The position numbers and the translations under genes are program-made. A stretch of 64,000 nucleotides of DNA from Deltaproteobacteria bacterium IMCC39524 (lineage in GTDB: Bacteria; Desulfobacterota; Desulfuromonadia; Desulfuromonadales; BM103). The stretch lies in assembly GCA_029667085.1 (NCBI GenBank), contig JARUHJ010000008.1:1-64000 (forward strand). The letters are read 5' to 3'. The notes beneath the pieces are model-generated. The model was not told the DNA's origin and made no database searches. It saw nothing but the letters and a program-made list of their open reading frames with translations. Positions 17,010-26,363 of the stretch are shown here, in pieces. Every line of letters starts with the position of its first letter. Within the stretch, counting starts at the first letter, position 1.

Positions 17010-17864
17010 TTAAAGCTTCCCCAAGGTCATGAGCTCAAGTCTGGCAACACGCTCTTCCATGGGGGGATGAGTAGAGAAGAGCTTGAGCATTGATCCGCCG
17101 GTCAGTGGATTGACAATAAACATGTGCGAGGTCGCGGGGGTCGCCTCAGTCATAGGTACCGCCTGTGCGCCCATCTGTAACTTGCGCAGGGCATTGGCCA
17201 GGGCCATAGGGTTGCCGCAAATCCTTGCTCCTGAGGCGTCTGCCAGGTATTCACGGGAGCGGGAGACCGCCATCTGGATCAGCATGGCCGCCACAGGCGC
17301 AATAAATGCGAGAGCCAGGCTCCCGAACAGATTGCCGCCACTCTCTTCGTCATTGTTGCCACCGCCAAAGATAGCCGCCCATTGCAGCATGTTTCCAAGC
17401 ATTGCAATGGCCCCGGCAAAAGTCGCTGCGATCGTGCCAATCAAGGTGTCTCGATTCTGCACATGAGCTAACTCATGGGCCATCACTCCTTCAAGTTCTT
17501 CATCCGAAAGAAGGCGCATAATCCCTTCTGTCGCTGCGACAGCTGCATTTTCGGGGTTGCGGCCGGTAGCAAAAGCATTCGGCCCATCGGAAGGAATAAT
17601 GTAAACCTTCGGCATCGGCATATTCGCCTGCCGGGCAAGCCGGCTTACCATATTGTAAAAAGATGGATTCTCAGACTCAGAAACTTCCTTGGCCTTGTAC
17701 ATCTTGAGGACAAGTTTGTCCGAGTACCAGTAAGAGAAAAAGTTCATGCCGCCGGCAATGAGAAAGGCTATGATCATGCCGGTTTTACCACCGATAGCGC
17801 TGCCCATGACGACGAGCAGCAGGGTGAGACAGGTGAGTAGAAAAGTGGTCTTGAGAGTGTTCAT
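17010..17864 (-). CDS. htpX: membrane zinc metalloprotease HtpX
   Basis: A 284-residue M48 inner-membrane protease that takes part in quality control of membrane proteins. Two N-terminal helices precede the zinc site [10 protein letters not shown] (about residue 128) and the downstream Glu in '[10 protein letters not shown]'; two further helices lie between. '[14 protein letters not shown]' near the C-terminus is typical. The ATG at 17864 has GGAG 9 bases upstream and gives the usual family length; upstream in-frame starts are rejected. Confidence 0.95.
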   Translation of the reverse strand: MNTLKTTFLLTCLTLLLVVMGSAIGGKTGMIIAFLIAGGMNFFSYWYSDKLVLKMYKAKEVSESENPSFYNMVSRLARQANMPMPKVYIIPSDGPNAFATGRNPENAAVAATEGIMRLLSDEELEGVMAHELAHVQNRDTLIGTIAATFAGAIAMLGNMLQWAAIFGGGNNDEESGGNLFGSLALAFIAPVAAMLIQMAVSRSREYLADASGARICGNPMALANALRKLQMGAQAVPMTEATPATSHMFIVNPLTGGSMLKLFSTHPPMEERVARLELMTLGKL

Positions 17865-18055
17865 TTCATTCATCTCCATACGCATTGGTTGCGCCGAAGC
17901 CATAAGAAAAGTCTTTTGATTTAGTGGATATAGCCAGTAAACATCCCCCTCAAGAGAGAAGGACGCTTGTTGTTCAATTGTGGATTAAGTCAGAAATCAG
18001 GGCGAAACCATATTTGAAGGTGTGAACCTTCCGACGGTTTCAAGAGAAGGGTGAA

Positions 18056-18499
18056 TCAATTGAGGAGGACAACTGTCCGATGAGCAAGAAGAGTTTGTGA
18101 CATTTTCGTCGGCGGTTTCGGTGCAAGGTTGCCAACAACCAGCTTTACACTTGTGGCAGCGGTGAGCGGGAAGTCATTTGAGATTGTAGCAATAGTGGCG
18201 GCAGCTGGAATTCTTTTGGTTCGTTTTGAGAAAACAGTCGAGCCCTGCTGTGTAGGGCAGTCGGAACATGAACCCTGCTGTTCATCACCTAATTGATGGA
18301 TAGCAGGGGCATCATGACTATCATCATGGTTGTTTATTAGATCATCAGTGCAGTAACACGTTTCCACGGTGGTGTTGACTCTTTGTGACCTTTCACCGCC
18401 CGCACACTCAGTACAACCAAATACATTCGCCGCTGTACTTGTTGCCAGAAATGCCGAAATGAGGAGTAGAGCTATTATCTTTTGGAATTTCAGTCGCAT
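18056..18499 (-). CDS. small secreted Cys-rich protein ending LAHRTVVLLN (second copy)
   Basis: A 147-residue protein with a signal peptide (about 1-27, ending TAANVFG), an early CxxC (CTEC), a CYC, a CxxC in 'CSDCPTQQGSTVF', and the C-terminus LAHRTVVLLN. It shares the TQQ...VF.KR segment and the last ten residues with the protein at 1435-1872 but little else, so the conserved tail is under selection. The start is the ATG at 18499; a TTG at 18508 is possible. Function unknown. It neighbours a ZIP metal transporter (divergent) and the second ABC set. Confidence 0.65.
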   Translation of the reverse strand: MRLKFQKIIALLLISAFLATSTAANVFGCTECAGGERSQRVNTTVETCYCTDDLINNHDDSHDAPAIHQLGDEQQGSCSDCPTQQGSTVFSKRTKRIPAAATIATISNDFPLTAATSVKLVVGNLAPKPPTKMSQTLLAHRTVVLLN

Positions 18500-18984
18500 A
18501 ATTTTCAAATTAACACAACTAATCTCAAGGATGCAATGGGGTGGGGTTTCGGGTGAGCAGTAAAACCCTCTTCATTCTCCCTCCCCCTTAACGAGACCGA
18601 AAAAGCCACTCGCTAATCTAAGGTTAGCTTGTGATTATAAATCAACACTCTCGCGAAATTTTTACTGACCCGGTGCCTTTAAATGGGTGACACAGGTGGC
18701 CTATCAAATAAGAATGATTTACCAAGTTAGAGCTTTGAACAGGACATAATCTTACACTGAGCGTCATATCAAATTTGAAATACTACACGTTATATTCCAG
18801 GAAAAGCTCAATGTTATCGGCCAACTGGATCTTCCTGTTGACCTCCACAATAAGCTCTCTGTGGGCGAATCATTTTAGTCACATCAGGGCTCTTGCCCTT
18901 AACCAGCTTCGACTCTATACTGCACTATCTAGAAGCGGGACTAACTCCCGCTTTCCTCTAAACCATACCCTCTGGAGATGTTGA
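18500..18984. other. divergent intergenic region upstream of ZIP transporter
   Basis: About 485 bases between the divergent secreted-protein and ZIP transporter genes. It holds the hairpin at 18933-18953 directly before the transporter. An open frame at 18775-18984 looks spurious. No zinc-regulator box was recognised. Confidence 0.5.
18933..18953 (+). promoter_or_regulatory. hairpin in 5' leader of ZIP transporter gene
   Basis: Perfect 8-bp stem AAGCGGGA/TCCCGCTT with a 5-base loop, ending about 30 bases before the start codon and followed by TCCTCT. It resembles a weak terminator, so it could act as an attenuator; its role is unproven. Confidence 0.4.
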
Positions 18985-19758
18985 ATGTCTGAACAATGGT
19001 GGCACGTACTCTTTGCCGGAAGTTTTGCGGGCGCCGCAACCTTTGCCGGGATGTCTCTGGTTCTGCTCAAAGAGAATTGGAGCCGTCGTCATTCTTCGTC
19101 TCTGGTTTCTTTCTCGGCCGGTGTTCTGCTCGGTGTCGGGGTTTTACACATCCTTCCGGAAGCCATGGAGATGACCGTAAAAGCCCCTCTCTTCATTCTG
19201 CTGGCCTTCGTGCTCTTCTACTTCTTTGAACACCACCTGTTGATCCATGCCGGCCATGAAGAGCAGCACCACGTCAACCTGGAGGTCGCCGATTGCCATG
19301 GTGACTGTTGCACCCGCCCTCACCCGATGGGTTGGGTTGCCTTTATCGGCATGGGTCTTCATTCGGTGATCGACGGCATGATTATCGGTACTGGTTTTGA
19401 AGTCGGACACGATCTCGGTTTACTTGCCGCGCTTGGCGTTATCGCTCACGAAGTTCCGGAGGGGATTGCCATGATCGCAATCCTGCTGCACTACGGTTGG
19501 CATCGTAAGAAGGCGATTCAACTCACCTCCTTTGTTGCCCTGGCAACACCTGGAGCGGCGGTCCTGACCTTTGCACTGGTCAACAATCTATCCCAGTCGG
19601 TCCTCGGCGCCCTACTTGCAACGGCAGGCGGCTCCTTCATCTATATCGCGGCTTCCGATCTGATCCCGGAATCTCATCGCAGTCGCGGCTTCTCTGCCAC
19701 ACTGGCCCTCTGTGGCGGCATTCTGCTCGCCTGGACCGCTGGCTTTCTTGCCCATTAG
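18985..19758 (+). CDS. ZIP family divalent metal transporter
   Basis: A 257-residue inner-membrane protein with about eight helices that imports zinc or other divalent metals. The metal-binding helices carry 'HSVIDGMIIG' and 'HEVPEGIAM', the ZIP family signature. A His/Cys-rich loop ('HAGHEEQHHV', 'CHGDCC') near residue 90-110 is a probable cytoplasmic metal-binding segment. The ATG at 18985 follows GGAG in 'tctggagatgttga'. Substrate among Zn, Fe and Mn is not decided. Confidence 0.92.
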   Translation: MSEQWWHVLFAGSFAGAATFAGMSLVLLKENWSRRHSSSLVSFSAGVLLGVGVLHILPEAMEMTVKAPLFILLAFVLFYFFEHHLLIHAGHEEQHHVNLEVADCHGDCCTRPHPMGWVAFIGMGLHSVIDGMIIGTGFEVGHDLGLLAALGVIAHEVPEGIAMIAILLHYGWHRKKAIQLTSFVALATPGAAVLTFALVNNLSQSVLGALLATAGGSFIYIAASDLIPESHRSRGFSATLALCGGILLAWTAGFLAH

Positions 19759-19767
19759 GACGGAGTT

Positions 19768-19848
19768 TGGAGACTGGAGGCTAGGGGCTGGCTTGGATTT
19801 AAGATTAGTGCATTTGCCAGGCCCCAACCCCTAGCCTCCAGCCTCCGC
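19768..19848. repeat. inverted repeat of GGAGGCTAGGGG type between convergent genes
   Basis: Left arm ACTGGAGGCTAGGGGCTGG and right arm CCAACCCCTAGCCTCCAG are near-perfect complements around a roughly 25-base spacer, so the unit can fold as a hairpin between the convergent ZIP and mogA genes. The right-arm sequence recurs at 51632-51657. Confidence 0.75.
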
Positions 19849-19850
19849 CT

Positions 19851-20348
19851 CTAAGCACAATCAGAAGGATCGCCGGTTAACTTGGCCAAGGCATGGGGTA
19901 AAGCCGGCAACACGGTTTCCAGATTCTCTCTGGCCGCCTTGGGGCTTCCCGGAAGATTGACAATCATCGTCTGTTTACGTACACCTACAATGGCACGAGA
20001 CATCATCGCGTGAGGCGTCTTCTTCAGGCTTTGCATGCGCATGGCTTCCGCCATACCAGGAATTTCGTAATCAATCGCCTTTAAAGTAGCCTGGGGCGTC
20101 ACATCACGTGGGCTCAAGCCTGTGCCGCCGGTGGTTACGATAAGGTCTAATTTTTCCTGATCCGTCCATGCAATCAGCAGAGTGGCAATCGATGCAAGGT
20201 CATCAGGCAGGATGGCAACATCAACCACTTCACCAACAGGCGCCAGAAGTTCTTCGACTACAGGGCCACTCTCATCAATTCTCTGGCCCTTGGAGCCCTT
20301 GTCTGAAAGGGTCAGCACTCCAATACGGAATGGCCTATGCGCACTCAT
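19851..20348 (-). CDS. mog: molybdopterin adenylyltransferase MogA/MoaB family
   Basis: A 165-residue cytoplasmic enzyme activating molybdopterin by adenylation before metal insertion. The MoCF_biosynth motif 'TTGGTGLSPRDVTPQA' (about residue 75) and 'NLPGSPKAARENLE' are diagnostic. It overlaps the MOSC gene by 4 bases. MogA and MoaB cannot be separated with certainty by eye. It implies use of molybdo- or tungstoenzymes. Confidence 0.9.
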   Translation of the reverse strand: MSAHRPFRIGVLTLSDKGSKGQRIDESGPVVEELLAPVGEVVDVAILPDDLASIATLLIAWTDQEKLDLIVTTGGTGLSPRDVTPQATLKAIDYEIPGMAEAMRMQSLKKTPHAMMSRAIVGVRKQTMIVNLPGSPKAARENLETVLPALPHALAKLTGDPSDCA

Positions 20349-20815
20349 GGACTCTCCTGCTTGCCAACAGACTCAAGGATTTCCAGACTATCGCCAGTCT
20401 TCACCGGACCACCGTTAATGACAGTGGCAAAGACACCTTCCTTCGGCATGACACAATCACCAGCTTGATGATAGATAGCACAACGATCGTGGCATTCCTT
20501 GCCGATCTGAGTCATTTCCAACAAGACGGAATCACCGACACGCAAGCGAGTTCCGACCGGCAGAGTATAGAGGTTCACCCCCTGGGTTGTCAGGTTCTCG
20601 GCAAAATCACCGGGGCCCACATCGAGCCCTGCCGCTCGCATCTTATCGATACTCTCGATAGCCAGCAGACTGACCTGACGATGCCAATCGCCACCGTGGG
20701 CGTCACCGACCAAGCCGAAACCTTCCAGTAACTCTGCCTGTCCAACATCGGTTTTGCGCTCACCTTTTTCCTTGCTGGTACAGACAGCAACGATCTGTTG
20801 ACTTATCTTTTTCAT
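20345..20815 (-). CDS. MOSC domain protein
   Basis: A 156-residue stand-alone MOSC domain, a beta-rich fold linked to molybdenum-cofactor sulfur handling. 'GLVGDAHGGDWHRQVSLL', 'FAENLTTQG' and the conserved Cys in 'KECHDRCAIY' are seen. It overlaps mogA by 4 bases, and fused MOSC-MogA proteins are common in this lineage, supporting a joint role in cofactor maturation. Confidence 0.88.
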   Translation of the reverse strand: MKKISQQIVAVCTSKEKGERKTDVGQAELLEGFGLVGDAHGGDWHRQVSLLAIESIDKMRAAGLDVGPGDFAENLTTQGVNLYTLPVGTRLRVGDSVLLEMTQIGKECHDRCAIYHQAGDCVMPKEGVFATVINGGPVKTGDSLEILESVGKQESP

Positions 20816-21862
20816 TTATCCACCAGATTTCTTGATTCGAAAGGCTAATTCTTTACGAACTGCATTGGATACAATGTTTGTGAGTTGTTTGCTTTTCGCC
20901 AACTCCTTAAGGTCTTTCATGGTCAGAAAACTGACAAATCGCAGAGCTTTCGGTGGCGGTGTTTTGGGATGCGCCAACAAGGCTTTTTTAATTTCGTAAT
21001 TCTTCACCCAGTCTTTATTGAGAAGAATTATGCGAATCAAATCATCGCTGGAAGTCTTGGCCTTGGCCACCATGAGGACTTCACCATCACTGATCCTGGG
21101 GTTTTTCATGACAGCGCCCTGAATCAGTTTGTTCGATTGTTTCATCATGATGGAGCGCCATTCCTTGTCGCCAGTCAGCCCCATCTTGATTTTTTCAGAA
21201 ACCGTGAGATCCATGGCAATCTGATATTTCGACAGGCCTTCACGATCGGCCTCTTCCATCAGGGCCTCGATTTCAGTCTGGCTACGACCAGCCTCATCAG
21301 TCTCTTCGTCGCCCTCAGAATCCTCCTGGGGCGGTTCCTGTTTTGTGCTCTCTTCCGGATCCTGCCAACCCAGTTTGAATTTTAAAGCCTTTTCTGCTGC
21401 AGAGTTAGCAATAATCGCTTCAACGATTTCTGGATTCTCATAAAGCATATTCTGGTGACCAGCCAAGCGCTCCAGAACATCGGCACCAGCCTTTTGAGCA
21501 AGATAGAGCAGGGTTTTCACAGTGACAGCAGGGTGCATGATAACAGCTCCCATTAAATCGCTATCAGCCATCCGGGCTCTTACCATCAATTCAAGCAACT
21601 GCGGGTGCAGGCTCTCATCCTTACAGAGTGGAGACAGGATCGTCGCCGGAAGCTCACGTAAAGTCTTGACCGCCGATTTTTTGATCTCAGCGTCAACGCT
21701 ACGGCAAAGGAAGAAAAGAACGGTAAGGAGATCCTTCCCTGCAAGGGGGAGAGCCCCCCGCGCTGCCGCCAGTTGGGCATCGCGGGGGGCCCCCGGTTTG
21801 ACAATCCGTGCAACCTCAGGAGAGACTTTTAAACGCACGGTCCTGGATTCAGATTGTGACAT
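20816..21862 (-). CDS. conserved hypothetical helical-repeat protein
   Basis: A 348-residue soluble protein. Helix pairs at about residues 45-165 and 240-345 have the look of HEAT or leucine-rich-variant repeats; between them lies an acidic, Glu/Gln/Asp-rich linker (about 170-205). No catalytic motif. Its stop is directly adjacent to the MOSC start, but the SPOR gene also ends 18 bases before its start, so it may belong with either. No function is proposed. Confidence 0.75.
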   Translation of the reverse strand: MSQSESRTVRLKVSPEVARIVKPGAPRDAQLAAARGALPLAGKDLLTVLFFLCRSVDAEIKKSAVKTLRELPATILSPLCKDESLHPQLLELMVRARMADSDLMGAVIMHPAVTVKTLLYLAQKAGADVLERLAGHQNMLYENPEIVEAIIANSAAEKALKFKLGWQDPEESTKQEPPQEDSEGDEETDEAGRSQTEIEALMEEADREGLSKYQIAMDLTVSEKIKMGLTGDKEWRSIMMKQSNKLIQGAVMKNPRISDGEVLMVAKAKTSSDDLIRIILLNKDWVKNYEIKKALLAHPKTPPPKALRFVSFLTMKDLKELAKSKQLTNIVSNAVRKELAFRIKKSGG

Positions 21863-21879
21863 AAATCAATACAACTCCA

Positions 21880-23265
21880 TCACTTGGTCTTTACAACAGT
21901 CGCCTTCACTCCAGCCTTTGCAACAACGCTAGCGGCCTCTGCAGCATCCTCTTGGCTGGCAAAGCTGCCGAAGCGGACGCGACTCAAGGTTCTGACGACT
22001 TGTACCGGCTCAGATTTGACCTGGACCCCTTCAGCGAGGAAGCGCTTTTTAATCTTCTCCAGGTTATTCGTCTTAAGGAACGTGCCGGCATAGATCACGT
22101 AGCCATCACCTGCAGGGACGCTGTAGGAGCCAGGTTCAACCTCACGGGCAAAGGCCAGCGAAGCCTGGACGTCTTCTTTGCTGTGAGTTCCGAGACGCAG
22201 GCGCGTCATATTAATCGTAGCATCTACAGGAGTCACCAACGGCTGATATCCGAGCTTTTCAAGCTTTGCAACCAAAGTCTTCCTGTTTGACTCCAGTAGA
22301 TAGGAACCGGCATCCAGCGCATAGGCATCATCTGCTACCTGCTTAGGTGCTGCGACAGATTTCGGTGCCGCCACTGACTTAGCCACTTCGACAGGCTTTG
22401 TCACGACCATTGTCTTGACGGCAGGAGTCTCTGCAGTCTTGACAGGGGGAGCCTTGGGGGCTTTTTCTGTGACAGTTGGAGCAGGTTTTATTGGAACTGA
22501 CGCGGGAACCGGTGCCGGTACCGCAACAGACGTCTGTGCAGGCTTGGCAGGCTCTTGTTTAGGCTTCTCTACAGGAGCAGCTTTAGCTGCTGCCGCAGCA
22601 GGATTAGCTTCTGTCTTGGTAACGGCTGGCGCAGGTGGCGGAGGCACGGCAACACTCACCGGTTTCTCTTCTTGCGGGGCTGCTTTCTTTGCAGGGGTCT
22701 CGGCAGGTGGTGGCGGTGGCGGCACAGCGACTACTTTGGCCGGTGTTTCTACAGGCATCTTCACGGTCGGTACGGAAGGCGTTGAGCTGCCCAGGCCCAT
22801 AAAATAATAAGCACCTCCAGCGACAACGATGACCAGTAAAAGCACCATCAACAGAGTGCGGCTTCTTGAACCACCGCTTTTCTCCTGTGGCTCAGGGACG
22901 AAATCGACTGGGTCGTCAATTTCCACCTCGTTTTCAGGAAACCCGGCATTTAAGTTGTCGCCGAAGAGATCTTCATCACCTAAAAAGCTGCCCTCATCGT
23001 CCTTCGCTGTATCAAGTTCAGACTGTAGATCCTGCTCAGGATCCGAATCCTCCTCTTCAGTATCGAAGAAAAGTCCTTCGCTGCCTTTGTCGGACTCCTC
23101 AGTATCCGCCTGCTCGCCGAGGCTGGTTCCCGGAAGGTCTTCTTCCATATCAAAGAAGATTTCACCACCGCCGGCATCCGCTTCTTGGGGTTTTTCCTTC
23201 TTCGTTATACTGCATTCGGGACTCTCATCCTCATCTTCAAACGTGAACTGATCCTTGTCAGACAT
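21880..23265 (-). CDS. membrane-anchored protein with Pro/Ala-rich linker and two SPOR-like domains
   Basis: 461 residues: an acidic cytoplasmic N-terminus (about 1-125), one membrane helix (about 138-160), a long Pro-Ala-Lys-Val periplasmic linker with PPPPP tracts, and two SPOR-type repeats at the C-terminus (about 315-385 and 390-460). SPOR domains bind denuded peptidoglycan at division sites, so a role at the septum or cell wall is likely. Adjacent genes give no further hint. Confidence 0.82.
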   Translation of the reverse strand: MSDKDQFTFEDEDESPECSITKKEKPQEADAGGGEIFFDMEEDLPGTSLGEQADTEESDKGSEGLFFDTEEEDSDPEQDLQSELDTAKDDEGSFLGDEDLFGDNLNAGFPENEVEIDDPVDFVPEPQEKSGGSRSRTLLMVLLLVIVVAGGAYYFMGLGSSTPSVPTVKMPVETPAKVVAVPPPPPPAETPAKKAAPQEEKPVSVAVPPPPAPAVTKTEANPAAAAAKAAPVEKPKQEPAKPAQTSVAVPAPVPASVPIKPAPTVTEKAPKAPPVKTAETPAVKTMVVTKPVEVAKSVAAPKSVAAPKQVADDAYALDAGSYLLESNRKTLVAKLEKLGYQPLVTPVDATINMTRLRLGTHSKEDVQASLAFAREVEPGSYSVPAGDGYVIYAGTFLKTNNLEKIKKRFLAEGVQVKSEPVQVVRTLSRVRFGSFASQEDAAEAASVVAKAGVKATVVKTK

Positions 23266-23324
23266 AAATTACCTCCCGTTCTGCTACTCAACCATTGATG
23301 AGAAACATGGTTCTTAAGCAGACG

Positions 23325-25403
23325 TCAATCTTCGCTGTTCAATTCTGCCAGAAGTTTAGCCATCAGGTGAGATGGCACCTCTTCGTAATGCGTGAATTCC
23401 ATGGTAAAAAGCCCGCGATCAGAGGTCATGGAACGGAGGACCGGAGCGTACTTCAGGACTTCCGACATCGGCACCTGAGCCTTAACCAACTGACTGCTTC
23501 CCTGGGGCTCCATACCTAGGACTTTGCCACGACGGGAGTTCATATCGCCGATAACCTCACCGACACACTCGTCAGGTACGGTAATCTCCATCTCCATGAC
23601 TGGCTCGAGAAGAACCGGAGTCGCAGCTTCAAGGGCCTTCTTGAACGCCATCGAGCCCGCTATCTTGAATGCCATCTCCGAGGAGTCCACCGAATGGTGA
23701 GAACCATCGAACAGAGTGACCTGAACATCCTGAACAGGATATCCCGCCAGAGGCCCCTTGCCTATTGACTCAAGAATTCCCTTGTCGACAGCAGGGATAA
23801 ACTGCCGCGGAATCACACCACCGACGATCTTATCAACAAATTCGTAACCTGCGCCTCTTTCAAGGGGCTTAACCTTAATTGAAACGTCAGCAAACTGCCC
23901 TTTGCCACCCGACTGTTTCTTGTGTCGATAAGACTGCTCGACTGATTTTTTGATGGCCTCACGATAGGGGACTTTCGGCTCCTTGAGGAGAACGTCAACA
24001 CCGAACTTGCGCTTAAGTTTTTCAACCGCAACCTCAACATGTACCTGGCCCATGCCTGAGATGATCATCTCCTTGGTTTCAGCGTCGCGCTGCAACTGCA
24101 AGGCGGGGTCTTCTTCCGTCAGCTTTGAAAGCCCGCTAAAAATCTTCTCTTCATCACCCTTGCTCTTCGCCTCCAGAGCAAATGAGATGACCGGCTTCAT
24201 GCTCATCGGGCATTCGTAGACGATCGGCTTATTCGCGTCGCACAGAGTGTCACCAGTCGTGGTCTCTTTCAATTTGGCGACCGCAACAATATCACCGGCC
24301 ACAGCTTCGCTGACGGCTTTTTGCTTTTTGCCCTCAGGCAACAGGATCTGACCAAGGCGCTCGCTACAATCCTTGTTTGGATTAAACACTGAACTGTCGG
24401 ACTTGACTGTTCCTGAATAAACACGGAACAGGTTCAACTTGCCAGTAAAGGGGTCGCTGACAGTTTTGAAGACCATCGCCGAGAAAGGCTCGTTAGGGTC
24501 AGGGCGACGCTCTTCCGGCTCATTATTCTTGGGGTTCGTGCCGTACTGGATGCCTTTATCAATAGGCGAAGGCATGCAGAGGACGATATAATCAAGGAGC
24601 TGACGAATACCGATATTGGCCGTAGCGCTGCCGCAGAAAACCGGGGTAAAGACACCGGTCAGAGTTCCCTCACGCAAACCACGCAGGACCTCTGCTTCGG
24701 AGAGTTCCTCTGTTTCGAGGTATTTCTCCATCAGCTCATCATCGGCTTCGGCACAGGCTTCCATCAACATCACATGCAGACGTTCGGCTTCAGCCTGATA
24801 ATCTTCAGGGATATCGCCCTCGTCGTAGGTGCCCTTTTCATCGAACTTGAAAAGCCGCGCCTTCATGGTGATCAGGTCGATAACCCCTTTAAAATTGTCT
24901 TCTTCACCGATCGGCATATTAACAGCAACGGGGCGGCACCCCAAGGTTGTCTCCATGTCGTCAACAGCCTTGAGGTAATCAGAACGCTCCCGATCAAGTT
25001 TATTGATAAAGGCAATGCGGGGGACCTCAAACTCTTCAGCCCACTTCCAGAGCGTCTGGGTTTGAGCTTTAACGCCGTCAACGGCGGAAACCAGCAGCAC
25101 AGCTCCACCAAGGACACGCATGCAGCCGCGCGTATCATGCAGGAAATTTGTATAACCGGGAGTATCTACAATATGCAGTTCATGGCCGTTCCATTCGCAA
25201 TGATGCAGCTTCGATGAGATCGTGATCTTTCGCTTGGTTTCTTCGGGCTCAAAATCCATGTTCGAGGAGCCATCGTCAACTTTACCGAGGCGATCGGTCA
25301 TCCCGGTGTTGAACAACATAGCTTCGACCAGGGAGGTCTTGCCCGCATCCCCTTGTCCGACGATGCCCAGATTCCTCAACTTTTCAGTTTCGAACTTTGC
25401 CAT
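23325..25403 (-). CDS. elongation factor G paralogue (FusA2 type)
   Basis: A 692-residue GTPase with the five-domain EF-G layout. G1 reads GQGDAGKTS instead of the canonical AHIDAGKTT, G3 is DTPGY and G4 is NKLDRE, as in the second EF-G group of deltaproteobacteria. The ATG at 25403 has GGAGAG upstream. It may act in ribosome recycling or an auxiliary translation step and not as the main translocase; this follows from the divergent G1 and is not certain. Confidence 0.88.
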   Translation of the reverse strand: MAKFETEKLRNLGIVGQGDAGKTSLVEAMLFNTGMTDRLGKVDDGSSNMDFEPEETKRKITISSKLHHCEWNGHELHIVDTPGYTNFLHDTRGCMRVLGGAVLLVSAVDGVKAQTQTLWKWAEEFEVPRIAFINKLDRERSDYLKAVDDMETTLGCRPVAVNMPIGEEDNFKGVIDLITMKARLFKFDEKGTYDEGDIPEDYQAEAERLHVMLMEACAEADDELMEKYLETEELSEAEVLRGLREGTLTGVFTPVFCGSATANIGIRQLLDYIVLCMPSPIDKGIQYGTNPKNNEPEERRPDPNEPFSAMVFKTVSDPFTGKLNLFRVYSGTVKSDSSVFNPNKDCSERLGQILLPEGKKQKAVSEAVAGDIVAVAKLKETTTGDTLCDANKPIVYECPMSMKPVISFALEAKSKGDEEKIFSGLSKLTEEDPALQLQRDAETKEMIISGMGQVHVEVAVEKLKRKFGVDVLLKEPKVPYREAIKKSVEQSYRHKKQSGGKGQFADVSIKVKPLERGAGYEFVDKIVGGVIPRQFIPAVDKGILESIGKGPLAGYPVQDVQVTLFDGSHHSVDSSEMAFKIAGSMAFKKALEAATPVLLEPVMEMEITVPDECVGEVIGDMNSRRGKVLGMEPQGSSQLVKAQVPMSEVLKYAPVLRSMTSDRGLFTMEFTHYEEVPSHLMAKLLAELNSED

Positions 25404-25479
25404 GATCTCTCCTTTCAATGTTCCTCATGATTTCCAATAGTCAGATAATCGTAATGATTTTCAGATTATTAAATGACCA

Positions 25480-26250
25480 CTAAGCGACATGGTTGCGTTC
25501 ATAAATGATCCGCAAGCCTTCCAGGGTGAGACTGTTATCCACTTCATCAATGGTCTGGCTGTATGGTGCAATCAGCGTCGCCAGTCCCCCGGTCGCCATG
25601 ACATGGGGTTTTTCGCGCGACTCCTGCTTCATGCGACCGACAATACCATCCACCAGACCGACATAACCGTAGAATAAACCGGACTGCATGCTGTTGACTG
25701 TGTTCTTGGCGATAACTTGTGGCGGGCAAACGATTTCAACCCGGGGCAGTTTACTGGCCCTTTCGTACAAAGCCTCTGCAGAGATACTCAGGCCCGGAGC
25801 TATCGCCCCTCCCTGGTACTCACCACGACAGGAGATGTAATCAAAAGTTGTCGCCGTACCGAAATCCACAACGATCAGACTGGCTTGCTGTTTTGCGTAG
25901 GCGGCCACCGCATTAACGATACGATCGGCACCAACCTCTCGGGGGTTGTCATACTGAATCGGCATGCCGGTCTTGATTCCGGGGCCAACCACCAGCGGCT
26001 TCAGCTTGAAATAATTATCGCACAGGGTCTCCAGAGTGTTCAGCAACGGTGGAACGACACAGGAGATAATAACATTTGAGACGTCAGGAAAATGTAAGCC
26101 ACTGAGGCTGAACAGCTCATGTACGACCATCGCCCATTCATCTGCGGTACGCGCTTTATCAGTGGTTAAGCGCCAACTGCGTGCAAGCTCCTTATCCTTG
26201 TACAGGCCAAGCACGGTGTTGGTATTACCGACATCTATAACGAGTAGCAT
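25480..26250 (-). CDS. coaX: type III pantothenate kinase
   Basis: A 256-residue enzyme phosphorylating pantothenate, the first step of coenzyme A synthesis. '[12 protein letters not shown]' (phosphate loop), '[13 protein letters not shown]' and '[10 protein letters not shown]' are family landmarks. The ATG at 26250 has GAGG at 6 bases; an immediately upstream TTG is less likely. It follows birA and nadC in a leftward cofactor cluster, separated by a tandem repeat. Confidence 0.93.
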   Translation of the reverse strand: MLLVIDVGNTNTVLGLYKDKELARSWRLTTDKARTADEWAMVVHELFSLSGLHFPDVSNVIISCVVPPLLNTLETLCDNYFKLKPLVVGPGIKTGMPIQYDNPREVGADRIVNAVAAYAKQQASLIVVDFGTATTFDYISCRGEYQGGAIAPGLSISAEALYERASKLPRVEIVCPPQVIAKNTVNSMQSGLFYGYVGLVDGIVGRMKQESREKPHVMATGGLATLIAPYSQTIDEVDNSLTLEGLRIIYERNHVA

Positions 26251-26265
26251 CAAAAACCTCGTAAA

Positions 26266-26290
26266 GCGGTACGCGGTACGCGGTACGCGG
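26266..26290. repeat. 7-bp tandem repeat (CGGTACG)n
   Basis: Three full copies of CGGTACG plus flanking partial units, in the short gap between birA and coaX. It is noncoding and phased at 7 bp like the tandem array at 56844-56881. Confidence 0.8.
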
Positions 26291-26363
26291 AAAATTCAAA
26301 ACCCAAAATACAGACAAATTGCTTCATCAATCGTTCCCCGTCCCGCGTCACTCGTCCTGGTTT

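Noticed and set aside
18775-18984. 69-codon frame before the ZIP gene
   Set aside because: It overlaps the leader hairpin and lacks a ribosome site; it is probably untranslated leader sequence.
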